From NCBI GenBank assembly GCA_013152035.1, contig JAADHB010000017.1, forward strand, positions 1-36,518: a stretch of DNA of 36,518 nt, in the 5' to 3' direction. Both the position numbers and the translations under genes were made by a program. The stretch is from a bacterium (GTDB lineage Bacteria > Patescibacteriota > Minisyncoccia > UBA9983). Below the pieces are notes generated by a model. It was not told the DNA's origin. It made no database searches and saw only the letters and a list, made by a program, of their open reading frames with translations. Positions 18,879 through 28,061 of the stretch are shown here, piece after piece (positions within the stretch are counted from its first letter, which is position 1; the number at the start of each line of letters is the position of its first letter).

Positions 18879-19883
18879 ATGAAAACAAAAGAAAAAAAGG
18901 AGCCCAAGAAAACGAATATCGGCGTGGAGAACGCCATACACGAGATCCAGGCGAAATACGGCGAGGGGTCAATAATGAAGCTCGGGGAGGCGAAAAGGGT
19001 TGATGTCGGCGCGATTCCGACGGGGTCGCTCAGTTTGGACACGGCGCTCGGCGTCGGGGGCGTTCCGCAGGGAAGGATTATTGAGGTGTTCGGCCCGGAA
19101 TCGTCCGGAAAAACGACCCTCGCCCTGCATATAGTCGCCGAGGCGCAGAAAAAGGGCGGGGTTTGCGCATTCGTTGACGCGGAACACGCGCTTGATCCGG
19201 AGTACGCCAAGAAAATAGGCGTTAAAATAAACGATCTCCTGATATCCCAGCCGGACACGGGCGAACAGGCGCTTGAAATCGTTGAAAGCTTGGTGCGTTC
19301 AAACGGCATTGATGTGATTGTCATTGATTCAGTCGCCGCCCTCACTCCGAGAGACGAAATAGAGGGGGAGATGGGGGCGCACCATGTGGGAAAACAGGCG
19401 CGATTGATGTCCCAGGCGTTAAGAAAACTCACCGCGATTGTCGCCAAAAGCAAAACGGTGGTTATTTTTATCAATCAAATACGAATGCAGATAGGCGTTT
19501 TCTTCGGAAATCCCGAAACCACTCCCGGAGGGAAGGCGTTGAAATTTTACTCGTCGGTGCGGATTGACGTGCGGAGGGCGGCGCAGATTAAAAAGGGTGA
19601 TGATGTCATCGGCAACAGGGTTCGAGTGAAAATCGTTAAGAATAAGGTCGCTCCCCCGTTCAAAACGGCGGAGTTTGACATTCTTTACAACGAGGGCATC
19701 TCTTACGAGGGCGACATCCTTAATCTTGGAGAAAAATTCGGGATAATCAAGAAGTCCGGGGCTTCCTATTCCTGCGACGGGCAGTCCTTGGGCCGCGGAT
19801 ACGACAACGCGAGGAATTTCCTCAAAGAAAACCCGAAAGTGACGAGTGGGCTGGTGAAGAAAATCAAGGAGGAGCTGAAATAA
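18879..19883 (+). CDS. recA: Recombinase RecA
   Basis: [85 protein letters not shown]. Confidence 0.98.
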   Translation: MKTKEKKEPKKTNIGVENAIHEIQAKYGEGSIMKLGEAKRVDVGAIPTGSLSLDTALGVGGVPQGRIIEVFGPESSGKTTLALHIVAEAQKKGGVCAFVDAEHALDPEYAKKIGVKINDLLISQPDTGEQALEIVESLVRSNGIDVIVIDSVAALTPRDEIEGEMGAHHVGKQARLMSQALRKLTAIVAKSKTVVIFINQIRMQIGVFFGNPETTPGGKALKFYSSVRIDVRRAAQIKKGDDVIGNRVRVKIVKNKVAPPFKTAEFDILYNEGISYEGDILNLGEKFGIIKKSGASYSCDGQSLGRGYDNARNFLKENPKVTSGLVKKIKEELK

Positions 19884-19898
19884 TCGCGAATACAAGAT

Positions 19899-20468
19899 AT
19901 GCTGAATTACAACGAATTAAAACCCGGTGAGAATATCGTTTTGGACGGCCAGCCGTATGTCGTGATGGATTATAAGTTTCTGCGGATGCAGCAGAGAAAG
20001 CCGGTGGCGCAGACGAAAATCAAGAATCTCATCACCGGAAAGACCATTGAGAAAACATTCCAGCAAAACGACAAGATACGGGAGGCGGAAATCGGAATAA
20101 GGGAGATAAAATACCTTTATTCAAACAAGGGCGAGCTTTGGTTCTGCGAAAAAGACGATCCGAGCAAGAGGTTTAAGCTTGAAGAGGATTTGGTCGGCGC
20201 CGGAGCCGACCTGCTGAAGCCGAACTCAATCGTTGACGCCGTTGTTTTTGACGATAAAATAATAGGGGTGAGATTGCCGATTAAGGTTGACTTGAAAGTG
20301 GCGGACGCTCCCCCGGCGGTGAAGGGCGACACCGCGCAAGGGGGCGTGAAGCAGGTGACGCTTGAAACCGGAGCGATAATCACCGCCCCGATGTTCATAA
20401 ACGAAGGCGACATCGTGAGAATAAACACGGAAACGAAAGAATATGTCGAGCGGGTGAAAAAGGAATAA
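19899..20468 (+). CDS. efp: Elongation factor P
   Basis: MLNYNELKPGENIVLDGQPYVVMDYKFLRMQQRKPVAQTKIKNLITGKTIEKTFQQNDKIREAEI; C-terminal ITAPMFINEGDIVRINTETKEYVERV. Confidence 0.93.
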   Translation: MLNYNELKPGENIVLDGQPYVVMDYKFLRMQQRKPVAQTKIKNLITGKTIEKTFQQNDKIREAEIGIREIKYLYSNKGELWFCEKDDPSKRFKLEEDLVGAGADLLKPNSIVDAVVFDDKIIGVRLPIKVDLKVADAPPAVKGDTAQGGVKQVTLETGAIITAPMFINEGDIVRINTETKEYVERVKKE

Positions 20469-20476
20469 GGGAACGA

Positions 20477-20547
20477 GGGCCTGTAGTATAATGGTAGAAC
20501 ACGGCATTCGCATTGCCGAGATGGGAGTTCGATTCTCCCCAGGTCCA
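20477..20547 (+). tRNA. tRNA-Ala (anticodon CGC)
   Basis: Acceptor GGGCCTG/CAGGTCC with G3:U70; anticodon stem CGGCA-TTCGCAT-TGCCG; T-arm GGGAG-TTCGATT-CTCCC; discriminator A; 3' CCA not encoded. Confidence 0.93.
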
Positions 20548-20584
20548 CAAAGAATTAATGTTTATCTTTGGTTAAACTTAATTT

Positions 20585-20797
20585 ATGGAGAAAACAATCG
20601 GATTAAAAGAGTTTCGCCAAAATATAAGTGAAGTTGCCTTAAAAACCAAACGGGGGCAATCTTTTATTGTCGCCAAACAATCAAAACCCATTTTCAAAAT
20701 CGTTCCCATTATTGAAGAACAGTGGGAAGAAGTTGTTGACTTCACGAAGATAAGAAAAGGCGGGGTAAATATAAAAGATTTGCTGACTCGCTTATAA
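20585..20797 (+). CDS. Phd/YefM/RelB-like antitoxin
   Basis: MEKTIGLKEFRQNISEVALKTKRGQSFIVAKQSKPIFKIVPI; directly followed by a RelE-like ORF. Confidence 0.82.
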   Translation: MEKTIGLKEFRQNISEVALKTKRGQSFIVAKQSKPIFKIVPIIEEQWEEVVDFTKIRKGGVNIKDLLTRL

Positions 20798-20804
20798 TTC
20801 GGCT

Positions 20805-21047
20805 ATGGATAAAATAGACAAAGCGCTGAAACGCATGGGTCCCGACGAAAGAAAGGCAATAAAACCTCTTTTGGAAAAAATTCTGAATAATGACTTGTCT
20901 AATTTGGATATTAAAAAACTGAGAGGATATGACGGGGTTTTCAGAATAAGAAAAGGGAATGTGCGGATAATTTATAGAATTGATCAAAGCGACAAAATTT
21001 TCATCATCGCGATTGAAAGAAGGACAAGCAAAACATACAGGTTTTAA
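20805..21047 (+). CDS. RelE/ParE-like toxin
   Basis: LEKILNNDLSNLDIKKLRGYDGVFRIRKGNVRIIYRIDQSDKIFIIAIERRTSKTYRF matches the RelE fold pattern. Confidence 0.88.
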   Translation: MDKIDKALKRMGPDERKAIKPLLEKILNNDLSNLDIKKLRGYDGVFRIRKGNVRIIYRIDQSDKIFIIAIERRTSKTYRF

Positions 21048-21056
21048 AACGCCGAC

Positions 21057-21094
21057 AAAAAAACCGGTTCCCTTAACAGGGAACCGGTTTTTTT
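21057..21094. terminator. Bidirectional rho-independent terminator between the convergent toxin gene and rpsR
   Basis: aaaaaaaccggttccc ttaaca gggaaccggttttttt. Confidence 0.92.
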
Positions 21095-21106
21095 GTTTAG
21101 GAGTTT

Positions 21107-21307
21107 TTACCTGCTTACGAACGGCACTAACGCCATGAAGCGGGAGTGTTTTACCGCTTGGGCGAGTTTGCGTTGGTGTTTGGCGCAAATTCCGGTCTGT
21201 TTTCTGGAAACTATTTTTGAAAACGGATCAAGAAAACGCTTAAGATTTTCCGTATCTTTATAGTCAATAACCTTTATATTATTTGTGCAAAAATGCAAAA
21301 ATGACAC
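21107..21307 (-). CDS. rpsR: Ribosomal protein bS18
   Basis: IDYKDTENLKRFLDPFSKIVSRKQTGICAKHQRKLAQAVKHSRFMALVPFV; operon order rpsF-ssb-rpsR. Confidence 0.95.
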   Translation of the reverse strand: MSFLHFCTNNIKVIDYKDTENLKRFLDPFSKIVSRKQTGICAKHQRKLAQAVKHSRFMALVPFVSR

Positions 21308-21316
21308 TGTTTCATA

Positions 21317-21778
21317 TTAGAACGGAATTTCTTCCGGATTTATTTCTTCGTTGGGGTATTCTATTGTTTCCAATTCCTCTTTCTGTCCTCCCCCGCTTTT
21401 TTCTCCCCCCGCCTGCGGCGGCTGCTGCGGCTGACCTCCCTGCCCGCCGGCTCTCCTCGGACCCAGCTGCATTTTTTCAGCGACAATCTCCGTCTTGCTT
21501 TTCTTTGACCCGTCCTGCGCGTCCCACACTCTTGTTTGGATTCTTCCTTCAATAAAAACCGAACTTCCTTTCGTGAGGTACTGCTGGGCGATTTCCGCCT
21601 GCCTGCCAAAAAGGACTATGTTGTGGAACTGGGTGTCTTCCTGCTTCTCTCCGCTCTGGTTTTTCCAAGTCCTGTTCGTGGCGACGCCGAATGTGGCGAG
21701 GGACGCGCCCGAAGGGAGCGTCCGCAGCTCCGGATCTCTGGTTAAATTTCCTATGATAAACGCTTTGTTTAAATTCAT
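21317..21778 (-). CDS. ssb: Single-stranded DNA-binding protein
   Basis: MNLNKAFIIGNLTRDPELRTLPSGASLATFGVATNRTWKN...QYLTKGSSVFIEGRIQTRVWDAQDGSKKSKTEIVAEKMQLG; acidic tail. Confidence 0.96.
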   Translation of the reverse strand: MNLNKAFIIGNLTRDPELRTLPSGASLATFGVATNRTWKNQSGEKQEDTQFHNIVLFGRQAEIAQQYLTKGSSVFIEGRIQTRVWDAQDGSKKSKTEIVAEKMQLGPRRAGGQGGQPQQPPQAGGEKSGGGQKEELETIEYPNEEINPEEIPF

Positions 21779-21793
21779 ATGTTTTATTTACGC

Positions 21794-22252
21794 TTACGCT
21801 CCCAATAATTCCTCTATTTTTTTATCAATCTCCTCCGGCTTAATCTCGGTTTTTATCGCCACTTCCGCTCCGGGGACGGTTTTTTTCCTGAAACCGACGG
21901 GTTTGGACGGTTTTTTCGCCGTCTTTTTGACTGATTCATTTTTTGTTATGTCCAAAATCAAGAAACGCAGAATGTTCGCCTCTTTGTCAAAACCTCCTTT
22001 TATCTCCGCTATCGCGGCGGGGTCGGCGACAAATTTTATCCAGCCGAAATAGGCGGTGTCAAATCTTCCGGAGCCCTTCTTTTGGACGGTATAAGCCAAT
22101 TTTCTGATTCTCGCCCTCTCTTCGCCCATTATAAGGCACTTTTGGGATTCTATCAATCCCCTCAAAGCTGAAATCTCCCCGTCCAGTTTTTCGTCAGGAA
22201 CAAGAGGAGAAAGCAAATAGCCGATTTCGTATGTTTTTGTCTCGTTTTCCAT
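21794..22252 (-). CDS. rpsF: Ribosomal protein bS6
   Basis: KTYEIGYLLSPLVPDEKLDGEISALRGLIESQ...RKLAYTVQKKGSGRFDTAYFGWIKF; upstream of ssb. Confidence 0.92.
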   Translation of the reverse strand: MENETKTYEIGYLLSPLVPDEKLDGEISALRGLIESQKCLIMGEERARIRKLAYTVQKKGSGRFDTAYFGWIKFVADPAAIAEIKGGFDKEANILRFLILDITKNESVKKTAKKPSKPVGFRKKTVPGAEVAIKTEIKPEEIDKKIEELLGA

Positions 22253-22317
22253 TACCCGCTTATCTTAACAGATACGCGCGATTTATGCAACCGAAAAAAT
22301 GTGCTAAAATAAAGACA

Positions 22318-23469
22318 ATGAAAATCAATCCGTCCATATTCAAAGAATACGACATACGGGGCGTTTATCCCGATGAAATCAACGAAAGCGCCGCCTACGC
22401 GCTCGGGGGCGTTTTCGCGGCGCTTTTGAACGCCCAAAAGGGGGATAAAATAGCCGTCGGCAGAGACGGCAGAAAAAGCTCAAAACCTCTCGCCGAGAAT
22501 TTTATAAAGGGCGTTGTTGACGCCGGTGTTGATGTGATTGATATCGGCAAAACAACCACGCCGGTTATGTATTTCGCCGTTTGCTCCATGAAAATCGCCG
22601 GCGGGGCGATGATAACGGCGTCGCATAATCCGGCGAAATACAACGGCGTCAAGTTTTGCGGAGCCGGAGCGAGGCCGATTGGAGGAGAAGAAATCAAAAG
22701 GGCGTTTGAAGCGCGAAAAAAGCCGGCGAAAGCCGGCGAAAAGGGAGAGGTTCGCGAAAAGAACATTAAGGAGCGATACCTCAAAAAAATATACGGCGAT
22801 TTCTCAATGCCGAAAAAACTTCCTTTCTCATACTCGTTTGACAAGGACGCGGACCGCTTAATGCTGAAAGACAAAAAGGGCGCGGCGGTACGCGGAGATC
22901 TTGTTGGAATTCTTATCGGAGAGAACGCGGCGAAGAAAAAAGAAACAATCGTTTACGATTTAAGGTGTTCGCGAAGCGTTCCGAATTATTTCAGAAGCAG
23001 AGGGATCCGCGCCATCCCCTGCAAAACAGGGCATTTGAACATTAAAAACGCGATGAGGAAACACAAAGCGTCTTTCGGAATGGAGATAACCGGCCATTAT
23101 TATTTCAAAAAACTGTGCTATTGCGAATCGCCGGATCTCGCCTTAAGAAAAATAATTGAGCTAATCAAAGAAACGAAAAAAACGCCGTCCCAACTTTTGA
23201 AGCCGTACGAAAAATACCATCATTCCGGAGTGATAAATTTCAAGTTTGAAGACGGGAAAAAATTTGAAGAAATCTGCGAAAAATTGAAAGCAAAATACGA
23301 AAACGGCGCCATAAGTTTTATGGACGGCATAACGGTGGAATTTTCAAATTGGTGGTTCAACCTCCGCCGGTCCCGCACCGAACCGCTCCTGCGGCTCGCG
23401 GCGGAGGCGAACTCGGAAGAGCTTCTGGCGGAAAAGGTAAAAGAAATAAAAGAAGTGGTCGCCGGCTAG
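22318..23469 (+). CDS. Phosphomannomutase/phosphoglucomutase
   Basis: MKINPSIFKEYDIRGVYPDEI, MITASHNPAKYNGVKF, FGMEITGHYYF, NWWFNLRRSRTEPLLRL. ATG at 22318, 7 nt after TAAAAT. Confidence 0.93.
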   Translation: MKINPSIFKEYDIRGVYPDEINESAAYALGGVFAALLNAQKGDKIAVGRDGRKSSKPLAENFIKGVVDAGVDVIDIGKTTTPVMYFAVCSMKIAGGAMITASHNPAKYNGVKFCGAGARPIGGEEIKRAFEARKKPAKAGEKGEVREKNIKERYLKKIYGDFSMPKKLPFSYSFDKDADRLMLKDKKGAAVRGDLVGILIGENAAKKKETIVYDLRCSRSVPNYFRSRGIRAIPCKTGHLNIKNAMRKHKASFGMEITGHYYFKKLCYCESPDLALRKIIELIKETKKTPSQLLKPYEKYHHSGVINFKFEDGKKFEEICEKLKAKYENGAISFMDGITVEFSNWWFNLRRSRTEPLLRLAAEANSEELLAEKVKEIKEVVAG

Positions 23470-24227
23470 GCGTTCAGAAACATTTTCATCGCGTTCTGGA
23501 CTGTCGCCTCGGCGACGGCTTCAAAAGAAATCTCCCGGACTTGGGCGATTTTTTTGACGACTTCTCCGACGAACAGCGGTTCGTTCCTCCTCCCCCTATG
23601 CGGAGCCGGGGCGGCGAACGGCGAGTCGGTCTCCGCCATTATTCTGTCCAAGGGCGTTTTTTTGATCACCTCATCATATTCGCTCGTGAAAGTTATCGGT
23701 CCGGCGAATGAAATACTGAAGCCCAGATCAAGATATTGGCGCGCCTCCTCCCAATTGCCGGAAAAGAAATGTATGTCGCCTTTCAGTTTTCCGGCTTTCG
23801 CGGAGAGCATTTTCAGGGCCTCTTTATGCGCCTGCCTGCAGTGGATTATCAGCGGTTTGTTCAATTCCGCCGCCAATTCAATTTGTTTTTCAAAAACGTT
23901 TTTTTGCCTTTCCATGTCGCCCTTTTCCCGCCTGAACATATCCAGCCCGCACTCGCCCATCGCGACCGCTTTTGGATGGCTCGCCAGTTCGCGATAATAT
24001 TCCGTGTCAAATTCCCCTTCATCATCTGTCGGATGCAAACCAACCGCCGCGTAAACATCTTCGTATTTCTCCGCGAGAGCCACCGACTCCAGCGAGGTTT
24101 TCTTGTCGGCCCCGACGCAAATCGTCCAAATGCCGTTTTCCCGCATTTTTTTTATTATTTCATCCCTGTCTCCGTCAAACTGGGGAAAATTCAAATGAGA
24201 ATGTATGTCAAAAAGTTTGGGCGGCAT
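23466..24227 (-). CDS. TatD family hydrolase
   Basis: LFDIHSHLNFPQFDGDRDEIIKKMRENGI, AVGLHPTD, AMGECGLDMFR, PLIIHCRQAHKEAL, MAETDSPFAAPAPHRGRRNEP. Confidence 0.96.
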   Translation of the reverse strand: MPPKLFDIHSHLNFPQFDGDRDEIIKKMRENGIWTICVGADKKTSLESVALAEKYEDVYAAVGLHPTDDEGEFDTEYYRELASHPKAVAMGECGLDMFRREKGDMERQKNVFEKQIELAAELNKPLIIHCRQAHKEALKMLSAKAGKLKGDIHFFSGNWEEARQYLDLGFSISFAGPITFTSEYDEVIKKTPLDRIMAETDSPFAAPAPHRGRRNEPLFVGEVVKKIAQVREISFEAVAEATVQNAMKMFLNA

Positions 24228-24228
24228 A

Positions 24229-25650
24229 TTATTCCTTGCGGGAAAACAACGATTCCGGCATTTTATTGCCCTCTATCGCTTCGGTTATTTTGCCGGCGGT
24301 TTCCGGCAAAAACGGCGCAAGCATCACCGCGACCCGAGAAAGCCCCGAAACAAGATATTTCAAAATTTCTTTCGCCTTTTCCCTGTCTTCCTTGACGACC
24401 TTGAACGGTTCCGTTTTTTGAATATGCGAATCAAGCTCGGCGATTAAATCCCAAACGACATCAGCCGCCCTGTTTACTTCGCTGTTGTCCATAAATTTGC
24501 GGTAGTCCTCCGGCAGTTCTTCATTTTTGATTTCAATTTTTTCGCCCTCAAAATACTGTTCGCTCATTTTCATAATTCTCGCGGTCAAATTGCCGAGCCC
24601 GTTGGCAAGGTCGGCGTTGTAAACATTTTTGAACCCCTCTCTCGTCATATCGCCGTCCTCAAAAGAGCTTATTTTGCGCGCCAAATAGTAGCGAAGGGCG
24701 TCCGCTCCATACTCGCCAAGCAGTTCGCTCGGAGGAATGGCGTTGCCGAGCGTTTTTGACATTTTTCTCCCTCCGGAAAGAATATGCCCGTGAACATAGA
24801 GTTCTTTCGGAAGAGGCAGTCCGAGATGCGCCAAAAGAGCCGGCCAAATCGTGGCATGGACGCGAAGGATGTCTTTTCCCATCAACTGCAGATCGGGAGG
24901 AAAAAAATCGGGAACACCCCCTCCCCCGTCCCACCCCAAAACGGTCAAGTAATTCAGAAAGGCGTCAAGCCAAACATAAACGGTATGATTTTCATCAAAA
25001 GGAAGCGGTATCCCCCAGGAAACTTTTTCCTTCGGGCGGGAAATTGAAATATCCTCCAATTTGTGTTTTTCCAAAAAAGACAGTATCTCGTTTTTTCTGG
25101 TCCGCGGAGTTATTTTGAGTTCATCCGACTTTATTTTTTTCTCCAGTTCTTCGCCGAATTCCGACATTTTTAAAAGGTAATTTTCTTCCGTTACTATTTC
25201 CGGCTCTTTTTGGTGGTCAGGGCATTTCCCGTCCGACAATTGCGATTTAACCAAAAACTGCTCGCAGCCGGAACAATAAAGCCCTTCGTATTTCCCTTTG
25301 TATATGGCGCCTTTTTCATAAAGATTGTTCAAGGCGGAGCGAACGGCGTTTTTATGCGTTTCGTCCGAAGTCCTGATAAATCCGTCGTAGGAAATATCCA
25401 AATCTTTCCAAAGGTTTTGAAAGACTGCGGAAATTTCGTCCACGAATTTTTGCGGGTCTTTTCCTTCCTCTCCGGCTTTTTTTTGAATTTTCGCTCCGTG
25501 CTCGTCCATACCGGTTGAGAAAAACACTTTTTTGCCGCGCGACCGCGCCCAGCGCGCCAAAATGTCCGCCTTCACCGTCGTGTAGGCGTGCCCGATATGA
25601 GGATTATCGTTGGCGTAATAAATCGGAGTTGTGATAAAAAATTTTTCCAT
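24229..25650 (-). CDS. metG: Methionyl-tRNA synthetase
   Basis: FFITTPIYYANDNPHIGHAYTTVKADILARW, FFSTGMDEHGAKIQKKA, HGHILSGGRKMSKTLGNAIPP. Confidence 0.97.
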   Translation of the reverse strand: MEKFFITTPIYYANDNPHIGHAYTTVKADILARWARSRGKKVFFSTGMDEHGAKIQKKAGEEGKDPQKFVDEISAVFQNLWKDLDISYDGFIRTSDETHKNAVRSALNNLYEKGAIYKGKYEGLYCSGCEQFLVKSQLSDGKCPDHQKEPEIVTEENYLLKMSEFGEELEKKIKSDELKITPRTRKNEILSFLEKHKLEDISISRPKEKVSWGIPLPFDENHTVYVWLDAFLNYLTVLGWDGGGGVPDFFPPDLQLMGKDILRVHATIWPALLAHLGLPLPKELYVHGHILSGGRKMSKTLGNAIPPSELLGEYGADALRYYLARKISSFEDGDMTREGFKNVYNADLANGLGNLTARIMKMSEQYFEGEKIEIKNEELPEDYRKFMDNSEVNRAADVVWDLIAELDSHIQKTEPFKVVKEDREKAKEILKYLVSGLSRVAVMLAPFLPETAGKITEAIEGNKMPESLFSRKE

Positions 25651-25688
25651 CAGAAAATGTTTCCCGCCCGGCGGCTAAAAAGAAGAAC

Positions 25689-26732
25689 TTAAGATTTGAT
25701 GCCCTTTTCTTTTTCAATATCGCTCAAAAATTCAAAAAGGACGGCGACAATCGGGATGGACAAAAGGATGCCGAAGAATCCCCCCAACTGCGCGCCGACA
25801 AGAAGAGCGAGGATTGTTATTATCGGAGGAACGCCGACCGTTTTTCTTACGACAAGCGGGTAAATGAGATGATTTTCAAACTGCTGGATAATCACGAACA
25901 AAACCACGACCGCCAGCGCCAGCGAGGGGCTCTGCAGAAAAGCTATGGCTATCGGCGGTATTGAAGCCATAATCGGGCCGAAAATCGGTATCAATTCAAA
26001 CACTGCGGCAAGCAGGGCGAAAGTCAGCGCGTACGGAACGCGCAAGATAGTCAATCCGAGAAAAACAAGGACTCCTATCAGGATGCCGAGGAGTACTTGC
26101 CCCTTCAGCCATCCTCCTATTTTATCGCGAGATCTCAGCCAGAGCCCGATGGCGTATTTTTCCTGGCTCCTCGGAACAATTATTCTCAAGAAATTCTCAA
26201 TCCCCTTTTCCTGAACCGCCAAATAAAAGGAGAGGATTACTATAAGCACGAACGACATCGCTCCTCCGAATATGGTGGCTGTCGCCTGGAAAAAACCGCT
26301 TGTTAGCCCGCCCACGAATTTTTTGGCGCTCTCGGCGAATCCGAGAAGAAGCCCTGATATTGATTCCGGCAATTCGGGCAGGAATTTGCCTATGACACCG
26401 TTTTCAAACGGCTTGTCCAGATAAGAAGGCACTGTGGACGCCAAATTTGAAAGCTCGGAAAAAATCGGCGGAATGACGAGGTAGAACATAAAGCCGAGGA
26501 TGGAGAAGGCGATTAAATAAACGAATATCACCGCCAGAACCCGAGGCACTTTATATCTCTGAAACCAGCGCGCCGCCGGCTCCACCCCCGAGGCGACAAC
26601 CACGGAAAAAAGAACCACTGCCGCCAAATCGCGAAGGTAGTAAAGGAAGGCGATAAGCAGAACAATAAGAATCGCCCTGAAAAAAGTGCCCGTTGTTATG
26701 TTTACCGTTATGTTTTTGCCGTTGTTGTCCAT
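25689..26732 (-). CDS. AI-2E family transporter (permease-like)
   Basis: Multiple TM helices; FELIPIFGPIMASIPPIAIAFLQSPSLALAVVVLFVIIQQFENHLIYPLVVRKTVGVPPIITILALLVGAQLGGFFGILLSIPIVAVL. Confidence 0.93.
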   Translation of the reverse strand: MDNNGKNITVNITTGTFFRAILIVLLIAFLYYLRDLAAVVLFSVVVASGVEPAARWFQRYKVPRVLAVIFVYLIAFSILGFMFYLVIPPIFSELSNLASTVPSYLDKPFENGVIGKFLPELPESISGLLLGFAESAKKFVGGLTSGFFQATATIFGGAMSFVLIVILSFYLAVQEKGIENFLRIIVPRSQEKYAIGLWLRSRDKIGGWLKGQVLLGILIGVLVFLGLTILRVPYALTFALLAAVFELIPIFGPIMASIPPIAIAFLQSPSLALAVVVLFVIIQQFENHLIYPLVVRKTVGVPPIITILALLVGAQLGGFFGILLSIPIVAVLFEFLSDIEKEKGIKS

Positions 26733-26735
26733 TTT

Positions 26736-28022
26736 TTATATTTCACTGAATAACTTTTTGTAATACTCCTCTTTTTTCTTCGCGCCGTTATGCCGGCCGA
26801 TTGCCGCCATAACGATTTTCTCCGGACGGAAGATGTCTCCGGCTACCTTTAGAATATCATTCTGGCTGACTTTTTCAATCTTTTTCAATATCTCATCCGG
26901 CTGGAGAATTTTTTTGTAGAAAAGGTCCTGCTCGCCGTAAAAATCCGCCACATGGTCGGTTGTCTCAAGCCCCAGCGCCATTTGCCCCCTTATGTAACTT
27001 TTCGCGTCGTTCAAAACCTTGAGGGGAACCTTATTTTCTTTCAAATCCGACAATATGCCCTTTATTTTTTCAACCGTTTTTCGCAGGTTGGCGTGCGAAA
27101 CCCCCGCCCTGAGATATAAAAGTCCGGTGTCGGTTTGCAGCCAGTCGTCGCTTCCGACATAATAGGCGAGCCCGTTTTTCTCCCTTATTTCCGAATAAAG
27201 AAGCGACGAGGAATTTCCCCCCAAAATGACGGACAGGACGCCGAGCGCGTGGCGCCGTTCGTCAAACATATCAAACGCCTTCAGTCCGATCGCCAGATGG
27301 GTTTGGTCGCTCTTTTTGCTGAAAATTTCAATTCGCGGGGATTTTTGCTTTTCCTTCGTTTTCGGGGCGGAGATTTTCGCGCCCTTCTTTATTCCGGAAA
27401 ACGCCGCTTCTATTTTCTCAAAAACTTTTTCCGGACTGATTTTCCCCGCCACCACGATTTCCATATTTTTCGCGGTGTAATTGTCGGCGCGATATTTCAA
27501 AATGTCGGAACGCTTTATCGCGCCGACGGTTTCTTTTTTTCCGAGGACGCTTCTCCCCGCCGGCTGGTTCCCGAACGCCGAACGGAGCAGCAATTCCATT
27601 ACTTTCCGCTGGGGCAAATCCTCGTACATCGCTATCTCCTGCAAAATAACGCCGCGCTCTTTTTCCATTTCCTCCTCATTAAAAATAGGATTTAAAATAA
27701 GGTCGGAAATGACATCAAGCCCCGTGTCAAAATACTTCGCCGCCAATTTGACCCAAAAACCCGTTATTTCGTAACCGGTAAAGGCGTTGTGGCTCGCCCC
27801 CACTCTGTCCAACTCCTTGTATATGTCGCTCGCGGTCGGGCGGTTTTTCGTGCCCTTAAAAAACAGATGCTCCAGAAAATGGGAAATTCCGCCAAGCCGT
27901 TCGCTTTCGTTTTTCGCCCCGACGCCGACCAAAACTTGAATGGTCACCGCCTCGGAATTTTTCATAGGCGCGGCGACAACGCGCAGACCGTTGCTCAAAA
28001 TCTTTTTTTCAAATCTGACCAT
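26736..28022 (-). CDS. M16 family zinc metallopeptidase
   Basis: LSNGLRVVAAPMKNSEAVTIQVLVGVGAKNES...GISHFLEHLFFKGT (HFLEH). Start 28022, 6 nt after TATCAT. Confidence 0.95.
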   Translation of the reverse strand: MVRFEKKILSNGLRVVAAPMKNSEAVTIQVLVGVGAKNESERLGGISHFLEHLFFKGTKNRPTASDIYKELDRVGASHNAFTGYEITGFWVKLAAKYFDTGLDVISDLILNPIFNEEEMEKERGVILQEIAMYEDLPQRKVMELLLRSAFGNQPAGRSVLGKKETVGAIKRSDILKYRADNYTAKNMEIVVAGKISPEKVFEKIEAAFSGIKKGAKISAPKTKEKQKSPRIEIFSKKSDQTHLAIGLKAFDMFDERRHALGVLSVILGGNSSSLLYSEIREKNGLAYYVGSDDWLQTDTGLLYLRAGVSHANLRKTVEKIKGILSDLKENKVPLKVLNDAKSYIRGQMALGLETTDHVADFYGEQDLFYKKILQPDEILKKIEKVSQNDILKVAGDIFRPEKIVMAAIGRHNGAKKKEEYYKKLFSEI

Positions 28023-28061
28023 AAGCCCATGATAGCACAAAAGCCCGGATTTGTTTTTGCC

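Noticed and set aside
18863-19474. 203-aa minus ORF opposite recA
   Set aside because: Antisense shadow of a certain recA gene.
20117-20548. 143-aa minus ORF across efp and the tRNA (MDLGRIELPSRQCECRVLPLYYRPS)
   Set aside because: Typical false ORF produced by reading through a tRNA gene; efp and tRNA-Ala on the plus strand explain the DNA.
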